Shown: positions 1 through 8,346 of the stretch, in pieces
Numbering within the stretch: position 1 is the first letter of the stretch
Layout: each line of letters opens with the position of its first letter
Source: Deltaproteobacteria bacterium
GTDB lineage: Bacteria; Desulfobacterota_D; UBA1144; Nemesobacterales; UBA2774
Assembly (NCBI GenBank): GCA_029262275.1
Contig: JAJCZS010000029.1
Coordinates: forward strand, 206,514-270,513
Length of the DNA stretch: 64,000 bases
Direction of reading: 5' to 3'
Notes under the pieces: generated by a model
Databases searched by the model: none
What the model was told of the DNA's origin: nothing
The model's input: the letters and a program-made list of their open reading frames with translations, nothing else
Made by a program: the position numbers and the translations under genes

Positions 1-231
1 GAAGGTCTGTGGCAGGTAAAAACAGTTGGTCTCGATATGTTTAATGTAAACCTATTCTTTTTTGAGTATCCTATAATAGGTGTAAATGAAGAGGGAGAAC
101 CTGTGGAACCTCCTGATGATCCTAGGTCTGTACCTACCTTATCACAATGGGGATTAATTGCCACTGCTGGATTATTAGGAATCATCGGTTTTATAGTAAT
201 TCGTAGAAGACAATTAACAACAAATAGCTAA
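1..231 (+). CDS. C-terminal end of an IPTL-CTERM sorted surface/exported protein (5' truncated)
   Basis: The frame is open from the first base, so only the last 76 codons of a larger gene are present. The C-terminus has the layout of an IPTL-CTERM sorting signal: a VPTLSQWG motif, a hydrophobic helix (LIATAGLLGIIGFIVI) and a terminal basic cluster RRRQ. In this family the tail is thought to be recognised and processed by a rhombosortase/exosortase-like protease so that the cargo ends up at or beyond the outer membrane. The preceding residues are acidic and proline-rich (EEGEPVEPPDDP), typical of a linker. What the missing N-terminal part does cannot be told. Confidence 0.8.
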   Translation, partial: EGLWQVKTVGLDMFNVNLFFFEYPIIGVNEEGEPVEPPDDPRSVPTLSQWGLIATAGLLGIIGFIVIRRRQLTTNS

Positions 232-248
232 TCAAAGAGTAAACAATC

Positions 249-275
249 GGGGGGCCTAATCATGGCTCCCTTTCT
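249..275 (+). terminator. Probable Rho-independent terminator of the IPTL-CTERM gene
   Basis: A 7-bp stem (250-256 with 264-270, GC-rich with one G-T pair, 7-nt loop) is followed directly by TTTCT. It lies 18 bases after the stop codon of the upstream gene. The T-tract is short, so termination may be incomplete. Confidence 0.55.
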
Positions 276-487
276 ATATCAAATCTCCTCGTCGGCCCCA
301 TTCAAACCTTTAATCTCCAGGAAATATTCATTTCATACAATCAAAACAAATAGAAAAGTCTTACAAAAGTCCCATATAGTCGCCTAAAATATTAGACATT
401 GTTTGGACTTTACACGCCCTTCCCCATTTGATAAAAATTGTTTATAGGACAGTGTGACAGTACAAATCTGATTTAATGGAGGTAATT

Positions 488-928
488 ATGAGTAAAAGCA
501 TAACAAAGGGTGGCATATTCACAATACAAACTGACACAAATGTAGCTGCATGGGAAGATTGTTATTTATCTGTTGATAAAAATGGACTTACATTAACAGA
601 ATCCCCTATTAGAACAGGGGGGCATAAGTGGAAGTTAATAAAGAATGAAGGATGCTTTTATTTACAAACTCAAACTACCATTGCTGCTTACAAAAACTGT
701 TATTTAGGTATTGACAAGAATACCGGTGCTGTACGTTTACTTGAAGACAATACAAACGAAACTCTATGGTTTATAACAAGTTTTGCGGGTGATTACAGGT
801 TACAAAATCAGACTTATGTTGCTGAATATAGGGACGACTATTTAACACTAAATAAATATGGTCGTTTCATTCTGACAGAAGAGCCTACAACGTTTAAATC
901 GGACTGGGATTTTTCTTCAGTCAAATAA
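488..928 (+). CDS. Small three-repeat protein, probable beta-trefoil (fascin/ricin-like)
   Basis: The start is placed at the ATG at 488 because GGAGG (478-482) sits 5 bases ahead; an in-frame ATG at 476 overlaps that ribosome site. The 146-residue product is three copies of a roughly 45-residue unit: FTIQTDTNVAAWEDCYLSVD, FYLQTQTTIAAYKNCYLGID and YRLQNQTYVAEYRDDYLTLN, each followed by a short strand ending in LTE or LLE. Threefold internal symmetry with the pattern F-x-LQT-x-T-x-VA-x-Y-x-x-x-YL-x-x-(D/N)K fits a beta-trefoil such as the fascin/actin-crosslinking or ricin-lectin fold. There is no signal peptide. Function is unknown; carbohydrate or protein binding is a family-level guess. Confidence 0.7.
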   Translation: MSKSITKGGIFTIQTDTNVAAWEDCYLSVDKNGLTLTESPIRTGGHKWKLIKNEGCFYLQTQTTIAAYKNCYLGIDKNTGAVRLLEDNTNETLWFITSFAGDYRLQNQTYVAEYRDDYLTLNKYGRFILTEEPTTFKSDWDFSSVK

Positions 929-990
929 TGCCAGACATTTTTGTTAATGTTGTCTTCAAATCTAATAGGGTTGCATATTATAGCTTGGGG

Positions 991-2004
991 CTAATTGAAT
1001 AGTTCTTCTCTTTCTTTTTGCAGGATTTCTTGGGGTAAAGCAACAAGCCCAGCTTCGGTGATAGCTTCCTGGCCATTCTTGCTCAAGATATATTCCACAA
1101 ACTTCCTTGTTACATTTTTCATCCCTTCTGAAGGATTTTCCCTCAAATATAGATAAAGGTCTCTGGTTAAGGGGTATTGCTTAGATCTGGCATACCGAGT
1201 TTCTGGTGGGAAGCACTTATCTTCTGATTCGCCTATATTAATCGCTTTCACTCTGGACGGTAGCAATCCTGCGCCGGTGTATCCTATCGAAGAAATGTCA
1301 CGCGAAACAAAATCAACAATGTCTCTTGAGCTTGCCAGATCTGTAATGCTTTGTTTGTATGTCCCGTCGCATAGGGCTATCTTTCTAAAAACATCATATG
1401 TGCCAGATGTTGAGGTTCTCCCATATACTCGAATAGGAGTATTTAACCATTCGCCCACAAGGTTTAATCCTCCCCAAGTTGTGATATCAGCTGACCCCTT
1501 ACAGGAGTAACTATTTGAAAATACTCCGTCTAATTCATCTATTGTCATACAATTTATGGGGTTTTCTATATTCACCAGAACAGCAATCATATTGATTGCG
1601 ACCTTAATTTCCACCGGTTCATAACCGTATACATTCTTAAAATCCTGTTTTTCCTGATTTGACATAGGCTCTGACATAGCCCCTATATCAACATTGCCTG
1701 TTTCTAGATCTTGTGGAGCCTTGCGGGAGCCGAAGTTTTCGACCATACAATTGGTATTATGATATATATCCGAGAAACCTTTACACCAAAGAGACAAAAT
1801 ATTGCTCATAGTTGATGAGCCTGAGATAGATATTGTGCCGTAAACTTTTGCTCTTTGAACCGAACTTGTATCTGAGCTGCAGCTGGTGGCGACCATAGAC
1901 ATGAACAACAAGCTCAACAATATGCAAACGTTCCTATGTCTGCCAATATTGTTTTGCACTTGTATGATATTAAAACATCCGGATGATTCCAATATTATTC
2001 TCAT
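991..2004 (-). CDS. PstS-like phosphate/anion-binding periplasmic lipoprotein paired with a pLGIC
   Basis: A 337-residue type II solute-binding protein. The N-terminus carries a hydrophobic stretch ending in a lipobox-like MVATSC (Cys42), so a lipid-anchored protein is likely; the 34 residues before it are unusually long and a later start is possible. Family marks are GSSTM near the start of the mature protein, DIGAMSEPM (compare D-I-x-x-(A/S)-S-R-P in PstS), and YGRTSTSGTYDVF, matching the SGT phosphate-contact loop of PstS-type proteins. Its ATG overlaps the stop of the upstream pLGIC gene (ATGA, 2004-2001), so the two should be co-translated. No pstC/A/B genes are adjacent, which argues for a sensing role rather than import (inference). 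The ligand is not proven; phosphate or another small oxyanion is most likely. Confidence 0.85.
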   Translation of the reverse strand: MRIILESSGCFNIIQVQNNIGRHRNVCILLSLLFMSMVATSCSSDTSSVQRAKVYGTISISGSSTMSNILSLWCKGFSDIYHNTNCMVENFGSRKAPQDLETGNVDIGAMSEPMSNQEKQDFKNVYGYEPVEIKVAINMIAVLVNIENPINCMTIDELDGVFSNSYSCKGSADITTWGGLNLVGEWLNTPIRVYGRTSTSGTYDVFRKIALCDGTYKQSITDLASSRDIVDFVSRDISSIGYTGAGLLPSRVKAINIGESEDKCFPPETRYARSKQYPLTRDLYLYLRENPSEGMKNVTRKFVEYILSKNGQEAITEAGLVALPQEILQKEREELFN

Positions 2005-3077
2005 TTGATTAGATCCACTATTTGCAGCTCCTTGGTATCAAATATGTAATAAATCAAAAGCCATACAGATATCATAAATACCGGGAAAGCAAATCTGCAA
2101 ATATTGTTACCAAGACTCCATACTCTCTCACGTCCTCTTTGCTTAAATAATTCAAAAATAATGATTGCTATAATTATCATCCCGCACATAAAATATCCGG
2201 AAGTTATTATAGCGTTTAACATTGTTTTATACGGAACACTTGGGAGATACTTTAGGACTAAAAAATTAAAGGCAACTGATGTAAGAGCAAAGGATACTAC
2301 AATGCTAGTCCGGCCGCTTATAAAAGACGAGTTTATCCAGAACACGCAGGTCGCCATCAGTATGAAGAAGCAAAACGGTATTATAATCCGTAATATGTAG
2401 AATGCAGACCTACGTTCTAGCTTCATTTCATAAAGTATGTACGCGCGGTCTTGGGTCTCAAATCCAAATGCCCTTTTAAATCCCGCAAATACAGATATAG
2501 GATAAGCAACCCAGTCATCACTCCTGAACAACTTGCTGATTCCTGTATATTGTTCAGACGCTATAAACACCAACTGGTCAGAATTATAAGTGAATGATTG
2601 TAATTCTAGCTTTAACTCCTGATCATCAAAAGGAAATCTTGTGTAGTCAAATTCTGTGAGAATATCGGCTGAGAATATGTATCTGTATACAATAGAGCCG
2701 TCAGGAAATATTGTGAGATTATTCTTCTGGATACTCGGTTTGCTGGCCTGATTGATAATCTCGGGGTCCGGATACCACATTGTAGCAAGCATCTTATCAG
2801 CCAGTGGTCCCGAATAGACCTTTGGAGCACCGTCCGGGCTTTGAAAAGATACTCTGTCATCCTTCCACAGCATAGTTATCTCAAAAAGACCGCTTAAAAT
2901 TTGATTAGGCTGGTCAATCTTTACAATGTGCAATAAGTATAAGCCCATCTCAACTTCAAAAGGCTGTTCTGTTGATGTGGGTATGGGTTTAGAGATGGGA
3001 AGACTTTGTGCAGCAGAATATACAGCAGCACAATATAGCACAATAATTGATGCACCAATAAATAGAAAATGTCTCAT
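2001..3077 (-). CDS. Pentameric ligand-gated ion channel (pro-loop/Cys-loop receptor homologue)
   Basis: The 358-residue product has a signal peptide (1-23), an extracellular beta-sandwich (about 38-222) and four helices: M1 224-248, M2 255-277, M3 284-310, M4 326-346. Family signatures are WYPDPEIIN (loop A region, 101-109), the pro-loop FDYTRFPFDDQ (143-153) and a Pro inside M1. M2 aligns without gaps to the GLIC pore helix through its AFN-x-LV-x-x-x-LP end. That places Ser at 2' and 6', Leu at 9', and Ser-Gly-Arg at -2'/-1'/0', so the acidic ring that gives GLIC cation selectivity is absent. Bacterial members gate on protons or small ligands in the periplasm. The following PstS-like gene overlaps it by ATGA, so that binding protein is a candidate partner or ligand donor (inference). 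Confidence 0.92.
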   Translation of the reverse strand: MRHFLFIGASIIVLYCAAVYSAAQSLPISKPIPTSTEQPFEVEMGLYLLHIVKIDQPNQILSGLFEITMLWKDDRVSFQSPDGAPKVYSGPLADKMLATMWYPDPEIINQASKPSIQKNNLTIFPDGSIVYRYIFSADILTEFDYTRFPFDDQELKLELQSFTYNSDQLVFIASEQYTGISKLFRSDDWVAYPISVFAGFKRAFGFETQDRAYILYEMKLERRSAFYILRIIIPFCFFILMATCVFWINSSFISGRTSIVVSFALTSVAFNFLVLKYLPSVPYKTMLNAIITSGYFMCGMIIIAIIIFELFKQRGRERVWSLGNNICRFAFPVFMISVWLLIYYIFDTKELQIVDLIK

Positions 3078-3322
3078 GGTTGTATTTTTTTAATACCGCT
3101 TCCTAAACTATACTACAAACATTAAATTTAAGCCATAAACGTATCAAAATTTGATTATTTCTCAATAGATATAGAGGTTTTCGAGATATGGATCAAAATA
3201 TCAGTCGGGTGTTCAATTCTCTTAGCAAGCTCTGCCGAGAAGTTCAAGCTTGCTTTCTTAGACTGGGGGTTGGCAGCGGTATGCCTACAAGGCAGGATTT
3301 CACATTGCCATAAAAGTACAAG

Positions 3323-3946
3323 TTATTTACTGCAATACTTCTTTATGAAATCGGGCGCAAGAATGTAGCCCATATCACCAGCTTTTTTCATATCCTTGCA
3401 GCCGGCTTCTGTCTGGCCTAATTTAAATTCGGAGAGTGCCCTACCCTCATAGGCTGGTACGTTCTCGGGATCTAGCTCTAGAGTCTTATCATAATCCTCA
3501 ATTGCTCCATTGTAGTCCCCAAGCAACCTCTTTGCCTTGGCCCTAAATCCATAGGGAAAGGGAGAGTCAGGTTTATGCTTAATGTAGATATTCAGATCTT
3601 TAATTGCAGCTTTGTAATTCTTAAGTTCAATTTCACAAATTGCTCTTGCGTAATAGGCTACGTACATATTTGGATCAAGCTCTGCTACTTTGCTATAGTT
3701 TGAGACTGCTTGTTCATAATTAGCCAACTCTTGATATGTGAATGCTAAGTTATAGTAAGCTTTGGCATAATTGGGGTCGAGCTCGATTGCTTTTTTATAA
3801 TCTTCAACAGCGCCCTTGTTATTGCCCTTCATGCCCTTGTTATCACCCATAGTGTTATATTGCTCGGCAGTTTGGGCAAAAGCTAAATTTATGGAGATAA
3901 AGCTAAGTAGAAATACAAATAGAAACAATCTTTTTAATGAAATCAT
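3323..3946 (-). CDS. Exported TPR-repeat protein (paralogue of the upstream gene)
   Basis: The product begins with a signal peptide (MISLKRLFLFVFLLSFISI, then AFAQ) and holds about five tetratricopeptide units, each with the A-x-x-x-x-x-(A/G)-x-x-x-L-x-P pattern. The C-terminus ends in GCKDMKKAGDMGY and a final Cys-containing segment shared with the neighbouring paralogue. The ATG at 3946 is preferred; an in-frame TTG at 3952 abuts the previous stop codon. TPR arrays act as protein-protein scaffolds, here in the periplasm. It is co-directional with the downstream pLGIC/PstS pair, but a 245-base gap separates them, so a shared transcript is uncertain. No catalytic domain is seen. Confidence 0.85.
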   Translation of the reverse strand: MISLKRLFLFVFLLSFISINLAFAQTAEQYNTMGDNKGMKGNNKGAVEDYKKAIELDPNYAKAYYNLAFTYQELANYEQAVSNYSKVAELDPNMYVAYYARAICEIELKNYKAAIKDLNIYIKHKPDSPFPYGFRAKAKRLLGDYNGAIEDYDKTLELDPENVPAYEGRALSEFKLGQTEAGCKDMKKAGDMGYILAPDFIKKYCSK

Positions 3947-3952
3947 GGGCAA

Positions 3953-4585
3953 TTATTTGGTGCAATGTTCTTTTTTCAGCTGCCCTGCACCAGCAAATCC
4001 CATAGTCCCTGCTCTAGTTATATCTTTACACCCTGATTCTATTTGGTTTAGAGAAATTTTTGCAATACCCCTACCTGCATAAGCTGCAACATTATTAGGA
4101 TCTATGCCGATAGCTTTATTAAAATCTTTTAAAGCTCCTTCGTTGTCACCTATTGCGCCTTTCGCATTTGCCCTAAACACATATAGCAAAGAGTCGTTAG
4201 GGGTTAGCTTAATAGCTTGGTTATAATCCTGTATCGCTCCCTCACCGTCTCTCAACGACAACTTAGCGTTTGCTCTAAAAGTGAAATACACTGCATTCTT
4301 CGGGTCCAGCTCTATAGCTTTATTAAAGTCCTGTATTGCTCCTGGAAAATCATTTAGTATTGCTTTTGGAAAGCCTCTGCCTGCGTATAGAGCAGCATCA
4401 TTAGGATCTAGCTTTATGGCCTGGTTGAAGTCTAGTATTGATCCCTTATAATCGCCTCTTTCAAATTTGGCCCTGCCTTGAGCAACATACTGTTCTACAG
4501 TTTGGGCAAAACTAATATCTATAGATATTAGAACAGCAAGAATAACAAAGAGTATCGTCTTATTGGTTAGTTTATGTGTGATCAT
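3953..4585 (-). CDS. Exported TPR-repeat protein
   Basis: The ATG at 4585 gives a clear signal peptide (MITHKLTNKTILFVILAVLI, then SFAQ); an upstream in-frame TTG would add a non-hydrophobic leader. The mature protein is a run of about five TPR units, recognisable by repeated GAIQDFNKAIELDP-type sequences and AGRG/FRANAK helix starts. The end (SGCKDITRAGTMGF, later a Cys near the terminus) mirrors the next gene, so the two arose by tandem duplication. Only 6 bases separate the genes, which suggests one operon. Its likely role is a periplasmic scaffold; the partner is unknown. Confidence 0.85.
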   Translation of the reverse strand: MITHKLTNKTILFVILAVLISIDISFAQTVEQYVAQGRAKFERGDYKGSILDFNQAIKLDPNDAALYAGRGFPKAILNDFPGAIQDFNKAIELDPKNAVYFTFRANAKLSLRDGEGAIQDYNQAIKLTPNDSLLYVFRANAKGAIGDNEGALKDFNKAIGIDPNNVAAYAGRGIAKISLNQIESGCKDITRAGTMGFAGAGQLKKEHCTK

Positions 4586-4672
4586 ACGTGCAATTATAGA
4601 TGATGAAATATTGCATATCAAGGAATAAGAATTATGTGCAATAAATTAGGAATTCGATTAAAATAATTAACC

Positions 4673-5017
4673 ATGGCGTATGACGAAAAAATAGCAAAGC
4701 GTTTGAGCAAAACATTTGCCGACAATAAAAACGTTGTCGAGAAAAAGATGTTCGGCGGAATTGCTTATATGTACCAAGATCATATGTGTGTTGGGATTAT
4801 AGATGACATGCTAATGGTTAGGGTTGGCCCCGAGCAATACGAGGAAGCACTGTCCGAGAAATACGTAAAGCCTATGGACTTTACTGGAAGACCGATGAAG
4901 GGCTACATCTACGTCGAACCCGCAGGATTTAAGACTGAAAAGAATCTAGTTAAGTGGATTGAGAAAGGAATCGCTTTCGTTAAAACACTTCCACCCAAAA
5001 AGCCTAAGAAGAAATAG
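4673..5017 (+). CDS. TfoX N-terminal domain protein
   Basis: The 114-residue product matches the stand-alone TfoX/Sxy N-terminal domain: a KMFGGIAYM motif early on, a central (V/I)G(I/V)I-x-D-x-L-x-x-R(V/L) strand pair, then PMDFTGRPMKGYIYV and a basic Lys-rich tail. Full-length TfoX regulates competence with CRP in gammaproteobacteria, but the short single-domain form is common elsewhere and its role is unclear. There is no DNA-binding C-terminal domain. Its 3' end overlaps the convergent Ddn-like gene by 14 bases. Confidence 0.85.
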   Translation: MAYDEKIAKRLSKTFADNKNVVEKKMFGGIAYMYQDHMCVGIIDDMLMVRVGPEQYEEALSEKYVKPMDFTGRPMKGYIYVEPAGFKTEKNLVKWIEKGIAFVKTLPPKKPKKK

Positions 5018-5486
5018 GTTTTAAAACAACAATTGGAATCCTGCGATCCCCTGCCCTGCTCTTATAAGTTTCGTAACCTGAATATGTTTCAAGCGCTTTC
5101 TGCCAGAGCCTGTCATATTCCTCTTCATCTGCATCTGATGTAATGTAGTTATTTTTGTTTCCGTCAAGAAAAACTTCTACTTCGGGATTAGCTTTTAGGT
5201 TTAGATACCAAGCTGGGTGTTTGAGGTTTCCGCCCTTTGAGGCAATTAATGCAATATTGTCTCCATCTTTGATATAGACTAATGCGACTGTGCGTTGAAC
5301 TCCGCTTTTGGCACCTTTAGTTGTAAGAAGAAGACACGGCCATGCTAGAGTTGAATTGTAGCGTCCATCTGAAAACTTAATAAGCCATCTGTCTACTCTT
5401 GTACCCAGATTGATTATAGTCCATGCACCAGCTCTTGTTGAACCAAACCAAGTCAAAAAGTCTTTAAATGGGTTGCTTTGCTGCAT
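5004..5486 (-). CDS. Ddn/DUF385-type deazaflavin (F420)-dependent nitroreductase-family protein
   Basis: The 160-residue sequence follows the split-barrel Ddn family: an N-terminal helix with a Trp-rich segment, LLLTTKGAKSGVQRTVALVY (the conserved G-(R/A)-K-S-G-x-x-R cofactor/phosphate contact), LIASKGGNLKHPAWYLNL (S-x-G-G-x-x-x-H-P-x-W-x-x-N motif) and a final IPIVVL strand. Members bind F420, or flavin in some lineages, and reduce quinones or nitro compounds. It is 12 bases downstream of the exported unknown at 5499 and may share its transcript. Whether this organism makes F420 cannot be judged from the window. Confidence 0.85.
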   Translation of the reverse strand: MQQSNPFKDFLTWFGSTRAGAWTIINLGTRVDRWLIKFSDGRYNSTLAWPCLLLTTKGAKSGVQRTVALVYIKDGDNIALIASKGGNLKHPAWYLNLKANPEVEVFLDGNKNNYITSDADEEEYDRLWQKALETYSGYETYKSRAGDRRIPIVVLKPISS

Positions 5487-5498
5487 TATAAATTTTGT

Positions 5499-6140
5499 TT
5501 ACTTAATATTGTATCTTTCGTCATAACCAGTTGGCTTGCTGTAATCACCCTCCAGAAACATTTCTTTGGCAGGATCTCTTTTAATTGTACCTCTTTTATA
5601 ATCCATATCATCCTCAAATCTATCTTCAAGGCCGGGTTTATATTTATATTGGATTTTAATACTATGATCTTTTTCATTCGTATGAACAACTAGCATCACA
5701 TCTTGCGTATGCCATGTTGCGGTGGTGAAGTGCAACATGCTGTCTCGTTCTACAGGCTCACCATATTGAGATATAAAATATTGATCAAATTCAGTCTCAA
5801 GTTGAGTTTTCTCGGCTTCGTCTGCGGATGCAAAAATTAAAGAGGTAGACAGCAACTTCTTATCGTAGAATTCAAGCTCTGTCATAACATCCCTACCTGA
5901 TATATCTACTGGAAGATCAACAATCACTCCCTGCATTAAGAGTACTTGCATCTCCTTATGATCTTTGTGATCTTTTACAATCCTCTTGCCCGTTGAATCT
6001 ATAACTTTCTCAGCCTTTTTCTTATCTATACCAAACTCAAAGCCCAAAGGAGATAAATTGCTTTCCTGAGCAAAGGAACTCCAGGGCAAGCACAAAGCTA
6101 CAGAAACCAATAGCAAAAAGGATATTTTTATATATTTCAT
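5499..6140 (-). CDS. Exported protein of unknown function
   Basis: GGAGG stands 6 bases before the ATG at 6140. A signal peptide (MKYIKISFLLLVSVALCLPW, then SSFAQ) leads into a soluble domain of about 190 residues with alternating strands and helices. The layout, an early GFEFGIDKKKAEKVI segment followed by strands and a central FDQYFISQYGEP helix, recalls periplasmic proteins that track a short substrate profile, but no family was recognised. The C-terminus is charged (DPAKEMFLEGDYSKPTGYDE). Probably periplasmic. The Ddn-like gene follows closely on the same strand. Confidence 0.7.
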   Translation of the reverse strand: MKYIKISFLLLVSVALCLPWSSFAQESNLSPLGFEFGIDKKKAEKVIDSTGKRIVKDHKDHKEMQVLLMQGVIVDLPVDISGRDVMTELEFYDKKLLSTSLIFASADEAEKTQLETEFDQYFISQYGEPVERDSMLHFTTATWHTQDVMLVVHTNEKDHSIKIQYKYKPGLEDRFEDDMDYKRGTIKRDPAKEMFLEGDYSKPTGYDERYNIK

Positions 6141-6198
6141 AGTGATCCTCCAAAACTACTTATAATATATTGTAAAGCCTGGACAAGATATCAAAAGT

Positions 6199-7785
6199 CT
6201 ACCCAAGCCAGAATCTTTCCACTGCATAGCTTATTATAATAATCAAGAAAAAGTATACAATCAGAAAAATATATCTCCACTTCCATTTTCGATCCACACC
6301 GGGTCTATACAACAAAGAAGCGGGAACTGTTTTAATAGATGGAGAAAATGAGCTCCAAATAACGCCTATAATAATTGCAGAAAGACAACCTGTAACGTTC
6401 CACCACAGCCACGAAATACTTGGAAAGCCAACCCAGAGAACAAAATTTACAACCACCCCTAGCAAAACCCCTAATTTAACAGCTGTTGCACTAGTTCTTT
6501 TAAAAAGTATCCCAAGCACAAATGCTGCTAAAATAGGTCCATAAAAAAGAGAGCCTACTTTATTTATAGCCTCTATAACCGTATCGGAGATACTACCAAC
6601 CGTAAAAGCAAAACCTGTACAAACAACTCCCCAAAATATGGTTAAAGCCCTAGACATCATAAAGTTATGCTTATCACTCCCATCGGGCTTAATGTAGCGC
6701 TGGTATACATCTCTCATTGTGGCTGCGCTAAGGGAGTTAATTGCTGAGTCAAGGCTAGACATAAATGCTGCTATAAGAGCTACAACAATGAACCCAATCA
6801 GTCCATGCGGCAAGTAATTAAGCACAAAGATAGGAACCATGGAGTCTAATTTGTCTTTGGGAATAAGACTCATGAACGATTCATTCTGAAGTGCAAAAGC
6901 GCCTATTAAAAGGCCCATGCTTAAATATGCCGCTACAACTAAAACACGAGCATAACCATTTAGCATTAGGGACTTCTTAGCCTCATCAAGTGTCTTAGCG
7001 CTCATTTCCCTTTGTATCTGGCTTTGATCACAGCCATAGTAAGCAACATATAAAAAGAATCCGCCCACTACAAGCGCCCAAAAACTGTAGTTATCTCCGT
7101 CTCCAAAACCGTGGGAGGACATATTGAGCATTTGGAGACGCTCACTCTCAAACCCCAAAAGCAAGTTCTCTGATCCGCCTATCAGATAATAGGCTGTAAA
7201 TCCTGTAATCAAGATGCCAAATGTTAGGAGAAACATCTGAATCACATCCGTATATATAACAGCCTTAATTCCACCTAGAACATCATAAACTATGGTTACA
7301 AAGCCTATTATCAAGATTGTAGGAGTCATGGGGACATTCAGTATTGCAGAAAGCACTATGCCAATTGCGTAGATTCCAACCCCAGTTGCTAGAGCCCTGC
7401 TAATTTGAAAAATAAAACTGACGATTAGCCTTGTAGATGCGTCAAAGCGTTTCTCAAGGTACGCATACAAGCTAACTACACCCGTTCCATAAATAACTGG
7501 AATCAAGACAATCATAATGAAGACCATTGCTATTGGAACTGCAAACTCGAAACCCACCCATTTGAGACCGCCGTCGGGCTTAAGGGCTACAAAAGCGGGG
7601 GCAGAGATAAAACTAATTGCACCAAGCTGCGTGGCCATGGTAGAGACTCCAATTGCCCACCAGGGTACTGTTCTTCCACCAAGATAATAATCCTCTACAC
7701 TTCTCTGTCCTCTGCTTAGATAAGCACTGAGACCTATTAGAAAACATATGTAGATAGCTATAACAATCCAATCTAGATAATTCAT
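6199..7785 (-). CDS. Sodium:solute symporter (SSS/SGLT family)
   Basis: The 528-residue protein has about 13-14 membrane helices. N-terminal SSS hallmarks are VEDYYLGGRTVPWWAIGVS, where the unwound first core helix lies, ATQLGAISFI, and GGIKAVIYTDVIQ in the fifth core helix. It couples Na+ entry to uptake of an organic solute across the inner membrane. The substrate cannot be read from the sequence; the family includes sugar, proline, pantothenate and carboxylate transporters. It lies just upstream of the exported protein at 5499 on the same strand, 58 bases apart. A second member is present at 29980. Confidence 0.9.
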   Translation of the reverse strand: MNYLDWIVIAIYICFLIGLSAYLSRGQRSVEDYYLGGRTVPWWAIGVSTMATQLGAISFISAPAFVALKPDGGLKWVGFEFAVPIAMVFIMIVLIPVIYGTGVVSLYAYLEKRFDASTRLIVSFIFQISRALATGVGIYAIGIVLSAILNVPMTPTILIIGFVTIVYDVLGGIKAVIYTDVIQMFLLTFGILITGFTAYYLIGGSENLLLGFESERLQMLNMSSHGFGDGDNYSFWALVVGGFFLYVAYYGCDQSQIQREMSAKTLDEAKKSLMLNGYARVLVVAAYLSMGLLIGAFALQNESFMSLIPKDKLDSMVPIFVLNYLPHGLIGFIVVALIAAFMSSLDSAINSLSAATMRDVYQRYIKPDGSDKHNFMMSRALTIFWGVVCTGFAFTVGSISDTVIEAINKVGSLFYGPILAAFVLGILFKRTSATAVKLGVLLGVVVNFVLWVGFPSISWLWWNVTGCLSAIIIGVIWSSFSPSIKTVPASLLYRPGVDRKWKWRYIFLIVYFFLIIIISYAVERFWLG

Positions 7786-7878
7786 ATTTGCCTACTATAG
7801 TTATAATTGTTGATATAATCTTGTATTTAGAAACCGGCTAAACTAATATAAAACACTAACTAGGGATTCACAACGAGA

Positions 7879-8346
7879 ATGAACAAACAAAAAATTATAG
7901 GAGTAATAGGAGCTGGGGACGCGGGAGAAGAAGACCTCAAATTGGCACAAGCCGTTGGAGAGGATATTGCTCTACGAGGATATACGCTGCTTTGCGGAGG
8001 CATGGGTGGCGTGATGGAAGCCGCATGTAGAGGCGCAAAATCACAACATGGCACAACAATCGGCATACTCCCAGGAAACTCTAAGGAAGACAGTAACCCA
8101 TACATAGATTATCCTATTGTCACAGGTATGGGACACGGCAGAAATGTTATCGTAGCCGGATCATCCGATGCCATAATTGCAATAGGGGGAAGCTTCGGTA
8201 CATTATCTGAAATAGCCTTCGCTTTAAGACTAGAAATACCAATAATAGGACTCAAAACTTGGGATGTATCATCAAACATTAAAAAAGCTCAAACTCCAGA
8301 ACAGGCAGTTAAATTGGCTATTGGGCTTATTGGTTCTAATACTTAG
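7879..8346 (+). CDS. LOG-like SLOG-superfamily protein (TIGR00725 type)
   Basis: The 155-residue Rossmann-like protein opens with IGVIGAGDAGEEDL and contains LLCGGMGGVMEAACRGAK and IAIGGSFGTLSEIAFAL. These are the GG-x-G-G-(V/I)-M and G-G-x-G-T-L-x-E motifs that bind nucleotide phosphates in LOG phosphoribohydrolases and related SLOG proteins. It is shorter than typical LOG enzymes and matches the TIGR00725 subgroup, whose reaction is not established. Its last 83 bases are overlapped in another frame by the start of the LysM-M23 lipoprotein gene, so the two are surely co-transcribed. Confidence 0.88.
   Translation: MNKQKIIGVIGAGDAGEEDLKLAQAVGEDIALRGYTLLCGGMGGVMEAACRGAKSQHGTTIGILPGNSKEDSNPYIDYPIVTGMGHGRNVIVAGSSDAIIAIGGSFGTLSEIAFALRLEIPIIGLKTWDVSSNIKKAQTPEQAVKLAIGLIGSNT

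Noticed and set aside
5478..5693. Two short opposing frames over the 3' end of the exported protein gene
   Set aside because: Both are inside or antisense to the gene at 5499-6140 and lack ribosome sites.
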